Assembly (NCBI GenBank): GCA_029263395.1
Contig: JAJCXO010000112.1
Span: 1 to 64,000 of the forward strand
Reading direction: 5' to 3'
Source: Acidobacteriota bacterium
GTDB taxonomy: Bacteria > Acidobacteriota > Thermoanaerobaculia > Multivoradales > J023
Length of the DNA stretch: 64,000 nt
The notes under the pieces were generated by a model that was not told where the DNA came from, did no database searches, and saw nothing but the letters and a program-made list of their open reading frames with translations. How positions within the stretch are numbered: position 1 is the first letter of the stretch; every line of letters starts with the position of its first letter. Shown one piece after another: positions 1 through 7,314 of the stretch. Both the position numbers and the translations under genes were made by a program.

Positions 1-23
1 CAGCCCTCGACAACGAACCTCCG

Positions 24-635
24 GTGCCGCGCGCCAGCTTGACCTTCGACGGGTTACGCCGCAACTTTGGCCGCCTGCAGGTCCTGCAAGGCGTCAGCGG
101 TGCCGTAGAGAGCGGTCAGTTGCTGCTCATCTCCGGTTCGAACGGCAGTGGCAAGAGCACGCTGTTGCGCTGCTTGGCCGGTTTGCTGTCGCCCCAACGC
201 GGCACCATCGAGTGCCGGGTCGACGGCCAATCCCTGGATGTCGAGGAGCGACGCCGTGCACTCGGCTTTGTCTCGCCGGACCTCGAGCTTTATCCCGAGC
301 TCACCACTCTGGAGAATCTCGAGTTCTTCAGTCGCCTGCGCGGCATTGATCCACGTCGCGGCGGCGAATTACTCGACCTGATCGGCTTGCCACACGATCG
401 GGTGGCGGGTGCGCTCTCCTCGGGTATGACCCAACGCCTGCGCTGGGTCTGGGCGGTGCTGCACCAGCCGCCGATCCTGCTCCTCGACGAGCCCTTCCAA
501 AACCTCGACGAGAGCGGCCGCGGCGATGTGCTCCGGCTCTTGAACCAGCATCTCGAAACCGGCCTAGCAGTGGTCGCCAACCCGGACCGCCTGGAGCTAC
601 CGCATGTCGCGTCCCACCTCGTCCTGGGCAGCTGA
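24..635 (+). CDS. ccmA: ABC transporter ATP-binding protein, CcmA-like (haem exporter)
   Basis: A 203-residue ABC ATPase beginning at GTG. Walker A (GSNGSGKST) is at residues 38-46, the signature LSSGM at 131-135 and Walker B (ILLLDE) at 151-156. Size and the following CcmB-like permease fit CcmA, which energises the CcmAB(CD) complex of cytochrome c maturation at the inner membrane. Oddity: where an H-loop histidine is expected after Walker B the sequence reads AVVANPDRLE, with no His, so ATPase behaviour may differ. The gene overlaps the permease gene by 32 bp, which suggests translational coupling. Upstream sequence lies outside the window, so a longer start cannot be excluded. A c-type haem protein is encoded nearby at 2.9-4.2 kb. 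Another CcmA-like exporter with a different cargo remains possible. Confidence 0.85.
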   Translation: MPRASLTFDGLRRNFGRLQVLQGVSGAVESGQLLLISGSNGSGKSTLLRCLAGLLSPQRGTIECRVDGQSLDVEERRRALGFVSPDLELYPELTTLENLEFFSRLRGIDPRRGGELLDLIGLPHDRVAGALSSGMTQRLRWVWAVLHQPPILLLDEPFQNLDESGRGDVLRLLNQHLETGLAVVANPDRLELPHVASHLVLGS

Positions 636-1287
636 AACCCGCGCCATCTTCGCCAAGGAATGGCGCTCAGAGCTACGCACGCGGTATGCCCTGAATACGG
701 TGGGCCTGTTCGCCTTCACCACTCTGGTGGTGGTTAGCATGGCCCTTGGCCCGGTTGGCGCTTCGCCGGAGGCTCGCCAGTTCCTACCGGTTCTACTGTG
801 GCTGATCCTGCTGTTCGCCGCCAGCGCCGGATTACCTCGCACCTTCGTCCACGAGGAAGAGATCCACACCGCCACCGCCCTACGCCTGGCGGCACGCCCG
901 ATCAGCCTGTTCTGTGGCAAAGCGCTCTACAACCTGACCTTGATCCTTGCCCTCGAGTTGTTGATCGCACCGTTGTTCGCCGCCATGTTGCAGATGCCGA
1001 TCGCCGAACCGTTGCGCCTTGCTGCCGTCCTCGCCGCTGGCGGCTACGGCCTCGCCATTGGCAGCACATTGATCGCCGCCATGGTCGCCCAGGCCCGGGC
1101 ACGCGGTCCGTTGTTCGCCGTCCTCGCCTTCCCGGTTTTGCTGCCTTTGCTCAAATTCGCTATCGAGGCCACCCTCGCCACCGTCCTCGGCGAAACCACC
1201 GGAGCCGGCCTCAGCCTGATCCTGCTTTACGACGCCACCCTCACCGTCGCCAGTCTGATGCTGTTCCCCGCGATCTGGAATCCATAA
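604..1287 (+). CDS. ccmB: CcmB-like haem exporter permease
   Basis: A 227-residue integral membrane protein with about six hydrophobic segments, the typical length and layout of CcmB. It should form the membrane part of the exporter with the ATPase encoded just upstream, whose 3' end it overlaps by 32 bp. No ccmC or ccmD follows: the next gene is on the opposite strand and unrelated. If this is a true cytochrome c maturation locus, its other parts lie elsewhere. Assignment rests on topology, pairing with the ATPase and the general CcmB look (N-terminal FAKEWRSELRTRYALNT region), not on a catalytic motif. Confidence 0.8.
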   Translation: MSRPTSSWAAETRAIFAKEWRSELRTRYALNTVGLFAFTTLVVVSMALGPVGASPEARQFLPVLLWLILLFAASAGLPRTFVHEEEIHTATALRLAARPISLFCGKALYNLTLILALELLIAPLFAAMLQMPIAEPLRLAAVLAAGGYGLAIGSTLIAAMVAQARARGPLFAVLAFPVLLPLLKFAIEATLATVLGETTGAGLSLILLYDATLTVASLMLFPAIWNP

Positions 1288-1320
1288 CCAGATGTTCGGC
1301 TGGCTCCGCGCCCCACCGAA

Positions 1321-2631
1321 TCAGCTTCGACTCATCGCCGACCGAGCAAGCTCTTCGATAGGACACGGTCGGCCATGGACCCAGCCCTGCGCATAGTCCA
1401 AGCCGACGTCGCGCAGCCGTTCGAGTACCTCGTGACTCTCGACTCCTTCGGCGACGACGCGGATGCCGAGCACACGGCCGATCCGGTGGATCGATTCGAC
1501 CATCACCGAGTCGAATTCCTGGTCGAGCACGCCACGGACGAAGCTACCGTCGATTTTCAAGTAGTCGAGGTCGAGAACCTTCAGATAACGAAACGAGGCA
1601 TGACCACTGCCAAAGTCGTCGAGGGCAAAACTGCACCCGAGCTGCCTGAGCGCCGCGATGAAACGACGTGCTCGCTCGACATCATTCAGCGCCGCGGTCT
1701 CGGTGATCTCGAAGCAGACACGTTCCGCCGGGACGTTGTATTTCGCTAGGCACTGCGGCACAAGCTCTAGAAGTTCCTCATCGCCAACCGACTTCGCCGA
1801 CAGGTTGATGGAGACACCAACTGGGGTATCTCCGAACCATCGCCGATAGCCGGCCAAGACATTGGAGACCACCCAACCGTCGAGCCGGGTGGCAAGATCA
1901 TAACGCTCGGCGGCAAGCACGAAGGCACCAGGGTGCACAGTACCGCCGTCACCATCAGGCAACCGCAACAAGACCTCGACATAACGTGGTAGATCCTGGC
2001 TCAACGGCACGATCTCCTGCCCGAACAGCTGCAGCTGATTGTGTTCGATCGCTTGGACGAGCTCAACGGCACGCAAGATCTCGCGCTGGTGATGGGCTCG
2101 GCCGTTGGCGTCTGAACGGAAGACATGCACCCGATTGCCGCCGAGAGCCCATGCATCTTGGCAGGCCTGACACCCAGAATCGATCAACGCGTTTGCATCC
2201 TTCGCTTCGGCGCTGAACGGCACCACGCCGACGACGGCTCGATAGGTCGCCCCCTCGATGCCATCCATCATCAGGCTATTGATCGAATGCAACACGTCCA
2301 ACAGTTTGCGTGCGACGCCGGTCGCCTTCTCGAGCGGGCAGTGCTGAAGAATCAGGCCATAACGGTGCGTGTCGAGTTCAGCCAACGTGTCGCTTTGGCG
2401 AATCCGCTGTCTCAACAAGGTCGCAAGATGCTGCACGGCGTTCGCCGAAGCGTCCACGATCGGTTCGATCTCGATGACAGCTACAGCGTGGACCGAGCCG
2501 AGTTCCCGCGCACTCGCCACAATCTGCTGCAGCCGACGATGCAACTCGACGCGATCGACTCGCCGCTTGGTGCTTCCAACGTCGCGCTCAGCCAAGGACG
2601 TAGAGAAGCGTCGACCAGTGTCTGCCAACAC
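1321..2631 (-). CDS. Degenerate GGDEF plus EAL domain protein (cyclic-di-GMP phosphodiesterase)
   Basis: A 436-residue cytosolic protein. Residues ~25-170 look like a GGDEF fold without the GGDEF signature (RYGLIL and VVGVVPF strands). Residues ~175-430 form an EAL domain with EVLLRL (EVL instead of EAL), INLSAKS, FEITET, DDFGSG, LKIDGSF, AEGVES and YAQGW. The metal- and substrate-binding residues are therefore present, and c-di-GMP hydrolysis is likely; the GGDEF half is probably regulatory or dead. Start is GTG, with GGAAGGA 9 bases upstream. There is no membrane segment and no obvious operon partner. A long perfect inverted repeat (2665-2691) lies just upstream. Confidence 0.85.
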   Translation of the reverse strand: MLADTGRRFSTSLAERDVGSTKRRVDRVELHRRLQQIVASARELGSVHAVAVIEIEPIVDASANAVQHLATLLRQRIRQSDTLAELDTHRYGLILQHCPLEKATGVARKLLDVLHSINSLMMDGIEGATYRAVVGVVPFSAEAKDANALIDSGCQACQDAWALGGNRVHVFRSDANGRAHHQREILRAVELVQAIEHNQLQLFGQEIVPLSQDLPRYVEVLLRLPDGDGGTVHPGAFVLAAERYDLATRLDGWVVSNVLAGYRRWFGDTPVGVSINLSAKSVGDEELLELVPQCLAKYNVPAERVCFEITETAALNDVERARRFIAALRQLGCSFALDDFGSGHASFRYLKVLDLDYLKIDGSFVRGVLDQEFDSVMVESIHRIGRVLGIRVVAEGVESHEVLERLRDVGLDYAQGWVHGRPCPIEELARSAMSRS

Positions 2632-2664
2632 CGTAGACGTTCCTTCCTATGCGTGATGAGCCTA

Positions 2665-2691
2665 TGCGGGATGAGCCCTAGTCATCCCGCA
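2665..2691. terminator. Perfect 10-bp inverted repeat between haem-protein and EAL genes
   Basis: TGCGGGATGA and TCATCCCGCA form ten perfect base pairs around a 7-base loop. A near-copy of the left arm (TGCGTGATGA) sits about 16 bases to the left. The site lies downstream of the haem-protein gene and just upstream of the EAL gene, both read leftwards. It could be a terminator for the former (no clear T-run) or an operator for the latter. The rest of the 2632-2943 gap shows no convincing gene. Confidence 0.4.
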
Positions 2692-2943
2692 CGCCTTGCA
2701 TCTTTCTATGGATCTATTCATCCCCTTCGTACAGATCGAGTCTGTGGATGCAGCCGCGGTAAATTGACGAAACGCCCGGGCCCTCCAACGCCAGTGACAA
2801 AAAAATCGAACGGAGACCGAGGCTGCGCCTGCGGTGGGGTACGGATCCGTATCGGCTTTTCACGAACGGTTCAAACGGACGACCGGCTCGACCCCGAAAG
2901 CGTTCGCCAGGCGAAAATCCAGCTAGGTCGATTGAGAGCCATC

Positions 2944-4182
2944 TCAATTCCTACAAGATTGCTCGAGCTGACCAGTTGCTGAACAACAGTCTGCTCTCGA
3001 CTTCGGCTCGGTCGCCAGCTGCCACATAAAATCCGTCTGGTAAACGATCGGGGTGGCAGGGAAACTGGTTTGGGCAGGAAAATACCAGCTCGGATCCGGC
3101 GTCCCAACGAACCCTTCGAACGGCTGGATGCTCTTCAGGAATTCCAGACTGGTGCCAACCGCGTTGTACGTCGCCATCGCGTGACAAGTAGCGCACGAGG
3201 ACGTATTGCCAAATGTTGGTTCCAGTTCCGCGTTGCCGAGCAGATTGGGCCGACCGGTGGCATCGGTGAAAGACGTCATGGTCCCCATCAGCCGGTAGTG
3301 ACGCCAGACGGAGTCTAGGCCAGCCTCATCGAGCAGGCGCCGAGCTTCAGGCGTCAACACCCCGGGATCATACGACTCACCCATCTGGCGATGCGGTGGA
3401 ATGGTGGCCGGATCGGAACCGAAATCATCGCGACAGCCGATGTAGTCGCAGCGTCCGAGGGTGTCGGCCTGGTTCCAGGTGGTCCAAACCCAATTGGGCA
3501 ACGCCTTGGTGACGATGTGGAAGGAGGACAAGCCGAGTAACAACTCCTCCGTCTCCGGCAGATCGCTGATGCAGGCGCTGTTTTTGCCGAAGGCGTTCTC
3601 ATACTCGGTGCGACTCACCAATCGCCAATGGTACTTCGACCTCTGGTCAGGTTCGATCAGCTTCCAATCGGCCTTGAACACCACCGCTTCGGTGGGTAGG
3701 TCGATACCGTCCGTGCTGATCTGGTTGATCACCCCCTCTTGGTACCAGAGGTCGTGATCGACGACGTAGTTGAAGAACGGCCGGTTGATCTTGACCTGCT
3801 GAAGACTACATTCGCCAGTCAACTGATCGAAGGCGTCCTCTACCAGCCCCTGGCTCTTCAGGATGGTCACCAGCCGCGAGCCTTGCCCCGGTGGCTCCCC
3901 CAGGTCGACACCCGGCCATTCCGGGGCTTCACATGGGTTGCCATAAACCACCGTCTGCTCGGCCCAAGTCTGCCAGCGTACTTGGTTGGTGGCGCCGACC
4001 GTCGACTGATTCACTGCGGCAAACAGGTGCCAGGCGAACTGATCGGTGTCGTTGGCCGCCATGTTGGGATCATTCAACGGGGCGTCGCTGGCCAACGCCA
4101 CCGGCTGATGGCAAACGACGCCAAGCACCAGAGCCCAGGTGATGGTGAGTACTTTGCGGGATACGGTGAGCTTCGTGTCCAT
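2944..4182 (-). CDS. Secreted c-type haem protein of unknown function
   Basis: About 412 residues from ATG 4182, chosen because GGAGGA lies 8-10 bases upstream; an upstream in-frame extension has no such site. The N-terminus (MDTKLTVSRK then a hydrophobic stretch ending in ALAS) is a signal peptide. A single haem-binding CATCH motif lies near residue 335, so one covalent c-type haem in the periplasm is expected. The rest is Trp- and Tyr-rich with conserved-looking blocks (FAWHLFAAVN, NWVWTTWNQ, HYRLMGTMTSF) that I cannot assign to an enzyme family. It may be an electron carrier or an oxidase-type haem protein. It could use the exporter genes at the left edge for maturation (inference). Confidence 0.75.
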   Translation of the reverse strand: MDTKLTVSRKVLTITWALVLGVVCHQPVALASDAPLNDPNMAANDTDQFAWHLFAAVNQSTVGATNQVRWQTWAEQTVVYGNPCEAPEWPGVDLGEPPGQGSRLVTILKSQGLVEDAFDQLTGECSLQQVKINRPFFNYVVDHDLWYQEGVINQISTDGIDLPTEAVVFKADWKLIEPDQRSKYHWRLVSRTEYENAFGKNSACISDLPETEELLLGLSSFHIVTKALPNWVWTTWNQADTLGRCDYIGCRDDFGSDPATIPPHRQMGESYDPGVLTPEARRLLDEAGLDSVWRHYRLMGTMTSFTDATGRPNLLGNAELEPTFGNTSSCATCHAMATYNAVGTSLEFLKSIQPFEGFVGTPDPSWYFPAQTSFPATPIVYQTDFMWQLATEPKSRADCCSATGQLEQSCRN

Positions 4183-4272
4183 GATCTCGTTCCTCCTTCG
4201 GTTAGCCCCCAAATCCAGAGTGGGACGAGAGCTCAGAATGTCGCACCCAAGCGTCGGTGAAGAGGTCCACCA

Positions 4273-4336
4273 GGGTCACGAGACACCAGGGTCACGAGAC
4301 ACCAAGGTCGCAAGACACCAAGGTCGCAAGACACCC
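4273..4336. repeat. Four tandem 16-bp repeats
   Basis: Two copies of GGGTCACGAGACACCA are followed by two copies of AGGTCGCAAGACACC(A/C), head to tail. They lie between the divergent haem-protein and SPFH genes, so they are upstream of both. No protein reading is supported. They may be a regulator-binding array or simple tandem slippage. Confidence 0.8.
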
Positions 4337-4430
4337 AATACATCCAAACCCGAATAATCAAAAGACTCGACCGTATGATTCCAAAGTGATATCATTTTGA
4401 CATCGAACGAACGACCAAGGAGAGACATCC

Positions 4431-5363
4431 ATGTTGAAAGAAGAACCCTTCAAGGCCATATCCGGGTGGCTGGCCCTGGTGATCCTGCTGGTAGGCCTGG
4501 TAGCCGCCTTTGCACTGGCCCTGAACGGCCCCAACGTCGAAAGTCGGGTCTTCAGCCTAGTGGTCGCAGCGGTCGCCACCATCATTGCTCTCTGCGGCTT
4601 CATCGCTGTGCCCCCCAACACCGCCCGGGCCCTGCTGCTGTTCGGCAAATACAAAGGCACGGTGAAAGATTCCGGCTTCTTTTGGGTCAATCCCTTCTTC
4701 ACCAAGAAGAAGCTATCCCTGAGGGTGCGGAACTTCGAAACCGGCTCGACGCGGACGTCCGAAAAGAAGAGCGAGATGGGCACCGTGATCGAAAAGGGTT
4801 CGCGGTCTAGCGGTCGACCCTCCAAAGTCAACGATCGCGACGGTAATCCGATCGATATCTCGGCTGTCGTAGTCTGGAGAGTGGTCAACACCGCCGAAGC
4901 GCTATTCGAAGTCGAAGACTACGAGCACTTCGTCGAGGTGCAGAGTGAAGCCGCCTTGCGTGTGCTGGCCAGCCGCCACCCCTATGACAGCGAAGACCAC
5001 GAAGTTTCGCTCCGCGGCAACCCCACGGTGGTCTGCGAACAGCTACAACACGACATTCAGGAGCGCCTGGACAAGGCTGGGCTCGAAGTCATCGAGGCAC
5101 GCATCAGCCATTTGGCGTATTCACCTGAAATCGCCGCCGCGATGCTGCAACGTCAGCAGGCGCAGGCTGTTGTCGCCGCACGCACCAAGATCGTCGAAGG
5201 TGCGGTCGGCATGGTACAAATGGCCCTTGAACACCTCGAGAAGGACAACATCGTAGAGCTCGACGATGAGCGGCGCGCAACCATGGTGTCCAATCTCCTG
5301 GTGGTCCTCTGCGGTTCGGCTCACACCCAACCGGTGATCAACACCGGCTCGCTCTACAACTAG
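4431..5363 (+). CDS. SPFH/band 7 domain membrane protein
   Basis: A 310-residue protein whose ATG is preceded by AAGGAGAG. Two hydrophobic segments (about residues 10-30 and 36-58) anchor it in the membrane. They are followed by a band-7/SPFH domain (FVEVQSEAALRVLASRHPYD, VIEARISHLAYSPEIAAAML, QAQAVVAARTKIVEGAVG). Such stomatin/prohibitin-like proteins oligomerise on membranes and organise microdomains or protease complexes. The adjacent small ribbon-helix-helix gene is a frequent partner of this subtype. The pair probably forms one transcription unit. Confidence 0.9.
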   Translation: MLKEEPFKAISGWLALVILLVGLVAAFALALNGPNVESRVFSLVVAAVATIIALCGFIAVPPNTARALLLFGKYKGTVKDSGFFWVNPFFTKKKLSLRVRNFETGSTRTSEKKSEMGTVIEKGSRSSGRPSKVNDRDGNPIDISAVVVWRVVNTAEALFEVEDYEHFVEVQSEAALRVLASRHPYDSEDHEVSLRGNPTVVCEQLQHDIQERLDKAGLEVIEARISHLAYSPEIAAAMLQRQQAQAVVAARTKIVEGAVGMVQMALEHLEKDNIVELDDERRATMVSNLLVVLCGSAHTQPVINTGSLYN

Positions 5364-5445
5364 CGCTTCCAAGCTGCAACGCGAACCCGAGCTGGCGGTG
5401 TCCACACCCTCCAACGGCACCGTCGGTTAGACCGGAGCTCGAACC

Positions 5446-5640
5446 ATGCCGAAAAAGCGCACCACCCGCGAGTCCTTCCTCTTGCGAACGGACCCCCGAG
5501 TGCTCAATGCCCTCCGCGCTTGGGCCAACGACGAGCTGCGCAGCACCAACGGTCAGCTCGACTTCATCCTGCGTCGCGCGCTGCGCGACGCAGGTCGGCT
5601 GCCGGGGAAGAAGCCGGCCGGTGGGAAAGACACAGTCTGA
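5446..5640 (+). CDS. Arc-type ribbon-helix-helix protein
   Basis: A 64-residue basic protein (MPKKRTTRESFLLRTDPRVL start) with the short beta strand plus two-helix pattern of Arc/MetJ DNA-binding proteins (LLRTDPRVLNALRAWANDEL, then NGQLDFILRRALRDAGR). Similar small proteins commonly follow SPFH genes and are annotated as Arc-family DNA-binding proteins. No toxin gene is beside it, so an antitoxin role is unlikely; it may bind the SPFH protein or regulate its promoter. It lies 82 bases after the SPFH stop. Confidence 0.8.
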   Translation: MPKKRTTRESFLLRTDPRVLNALRAWANDELRSTNGQLDFILRRALRDAGRLPGKKPAGGKDTV

Positions 5641-5669
5641 ATCCTTTTTCGCTCCGTAGCCCGTCTAAA

Positions 5670-5725
5670 TCTCAACTTGTCTCACGGCGTCTCTGCCGTC
5701 TCAATCGACGTCTCATCCTCTGAGA
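5670..5725. promoter_or_regulatory. TCTCA repeat array upstream of secreted-protein gene
   Basis: TCTCA occurs at 5670, 5680, 5699 and 5711, followed by an inverted TGAGA at 5721. Spacings (10, 19, 12) are close to helical turns. The 13-mer TTGTCTCACGGCG at 5677-5689 recurs exactly at 53809-53821, upstream of another secreted-protein gene in a similarly spaced array. This looks like an operator for one shared regulator. Confidence 0.55.
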
Positions 5726-5884
5726 TTTCGGTCCACCGCCGATTCTTGAGAAATCCTCGGCGAGTAGGGCTTCGCCTCGCCGCCGAGCGACCCTGCTGCC
5801 TCGGCACGCTCCTTGCGAACCCATCAAGACGCAGACACCTGTTCTTCAGGCGAAATTTCATGCGACTTGCAAGGAGCCACATCA

Positions 5885-6556
5885 ATGATTCGACAGCGCA
5901 GCCTTCTCACCTTCGCTCTCCTCATCTTCTTAGTTGTCCCAGCGTTTGCTGGCGACCTGCGACCAGCAGACTATCGATTCAAACCTCTGTCGACCGTTGC
6001 GGGCTGGGATTTCCTGACCGACCAAGATGTGTACTTGATCCGCCCCGATGCCGACGTGCCACTGTGGATCGGTGACGCCGCCGAACCATTGAAGGACAAG
6101 TTCCCGGCTGGCGCTCCCTATCCATCCGCTTCAGTTTTCGGCGACGTTATGTACACTCCGGCTTACGGAGGTGGCTACTTCGCCGACTCCCCAGGCGAAA
6201 ATGGGCTCATCTTCATTGTCCCGAATTGGCTCGTGAGCTCGCCCTTCAAACGCCTGCGGTTGCAGGTGACGTATCTGGGGACCCAACCCCCTACCACCGT
6301 GATTGGATACGCGGGCATTTCAGGGTCTCCGAACACCGTTGAAAGGCTCACCATCAAACGGGTGCCAATCCACGGCATTACTTTGCCGCCCGACAGTGGC
6401 TTCTTCTATGAGGACTGGATATTTTCCTCCAGCCCGACTTGGGAACAGGTTGTCGTCTTCATTCCAGAGGAGACGATCCTCCTGCAGGTGGTCATCGATA
6501 CCGTGATCGAGCCACCTGCGTCAATCTTCGATGACGAGTTCGAGCCCGGGGATTGA
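5885..6556 (+). CDS. Secreted hypothetical protein with EFEPGD tail
   Basis: A 223-residue protein. ATG 5885 is chosen because AAGGAGCC precedes it and a good signal peptide follows (MIRQRSLLTFALLIFLVVPAFAG); the longer in-frame ORF lacks both. The mature part is acidic and aromatic with no recognised domain. Its C-terminus (IFDDEFEPGD) resembles the FADGFESGD tail of the secreted proteins at 7315-8601 and 53982-55382, which suggests the same export or anchoring route. A TCTCA operator-like array lies upstream. Function unknown. Confidence 0.7.
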   Translation: MIRQRSLLTFALLIFLVVPAFAGDLRPADYRFKPLSTVAGWDFLTDQDVYLIRPDADVPLWIGDAAEPLKDKFPAGAPYPSASVFGDVMYTPAYGGGYFADSPGENGLIFIVPNWLVSSPFKRLRLQVTYLGTQPPTTVIGYAGISGSPNTVERLTIKRVPIHGITLPPDSGFFYEDWIFSSSPTWEQVVVFIPEETILLQVVIDTVIEPPASIFDDEFEPGD

Positions 6557-6845
6557 TTCCCCTTGGAGACCGCGCTAGCTTGCGTGATTGAGGCCGAGTG
6601 CTTGCCAAGTCGGGTGGCACCCCAACGGCAGCACCCCACGGATCGAGACCGGCCAAGAGTCGGCTGGATTGCCTCCAAGAAGGCTGTAGACGGCGGAGCA
6701 GCTACCCAATAAAGGTTCCAAGCCTCTTAGGGCCGCTGAGAAGGCTCTGGATTCTGTTTTAGAGCGTTGTGGGCGGCCGAGGACCCTCCAGTCATTTCCC
6801 CAAGCTCTCTGTGATCGGCTGAGGACGCTTTTATTTTTCCCCAAA

Positions 6846-7040
6846 GGCGTTCCTAGCGGTCAAAAAGCTCAATGGCATTTTGCCAACGGCGTTCTTAGCG
6901 GTCAAAAAGCTCAATGGCATTTTGCCAACGGCGTTCCTAGCGGTCAAAAAGCTCAATGGCATTTTGCCAACAGCGTTCTTGGCGGTCAAAAAGCTCAATG
7001 GCATTGAGCCCAACTCGTTCTTGGCGGTCAAAAACGGCTT
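6846..7040. repeat. 42-bp tandem repeat array, four copies plus a partial fifth
   Basis: The unit begins GGCGTTCCTAGCGGTCAAAA and ends CTCAATGGCATTTTGCCAAC, with copies at 6846, 6888, 6930 and 6972 and a degraded partial at 7014. Copies differ by only a few bases, so the array is young or homogenised. There are no spacers, so it is not CRISPR. Each unit contains GGTCAAAA, a motif that recurs as palindromes just downstream. Confidence 0.9.
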
Positions 7041-7066
7041 TGGGAAAACTCAAAGGAGCTAAAGTC

Positions 7067-7118
7067 GGTCAAACAGACCAATTTTCACGAAAATTGGGCT
7101 CGATCGGTCAAAATGACC
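7067..7118. promoter_or_regulatory. Cluster of three short palindromes
   Basis: GGTC-N5-GACC (7067-7079), AATTTTC-AC-GAAAATT (7080-7095) and GGTCA-AAA-TGACC (7106-7118) lie within 52 bases. They sit about 200 bases upstream of the secreted repeat-protein gene and share GGTCA half-sites with the tandem repeats to the left. They may bind a dimeric regulator; untested. Confidence 0.4.
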
Positions 7119-7314
7119 ACAAAGAGCCCAACAAGATCGGGACCTCCACCAGTGTCGCGTGTTTGCCGCCGCGTTGGCGTCCCGCCGGATTCGACGTCAC
7201 GAAAGGCCGGTCGTGATCACTCTCAGACGAGATTCTCGCCCTTGATAATGAAGGTAGACACACTGGACCCGGCACTCTGCGGCCAACAAACTGCTTCCCT
7301 AGTCTCGAGGTGCA

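Larger units (their letters stand above)
6557..7314. other. 758-base gap with repeats, no supported gene
   Basis: The left part (6557-6840) shows nothing recognisable. The centre holds 42-bp tandem repeats (6846-7040). The right part carries GGTC-centred palindromes (7067-7118). Open frames across the repeats exist on both strands only because the unit length is a multiple of three. The gap is upstream of the secreted repeat-protein gene. Confidence 0.6.

Noticed and set aside
4139-4357. 72-codon ORF across the 16-bp repeats
   Set aside because: It overlaps the 5' end of the haem-protein gene and reads through simple repeats; no ribosome site.
6846-7040. Possible CRISPR array
   Set aside because: Units are contiguous 42-bp repeats with no unique spacers and no cas genes are nearby.
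6831-7062. Repeat-containing ORFs on both strands, suggestive of a small 14-residue repeat protein
   Set aside because: The open frames on both strands follow from a 42-bp unit (a multiple of three); no ribosome site or signal sequence fits, and the units read equally well both ways.
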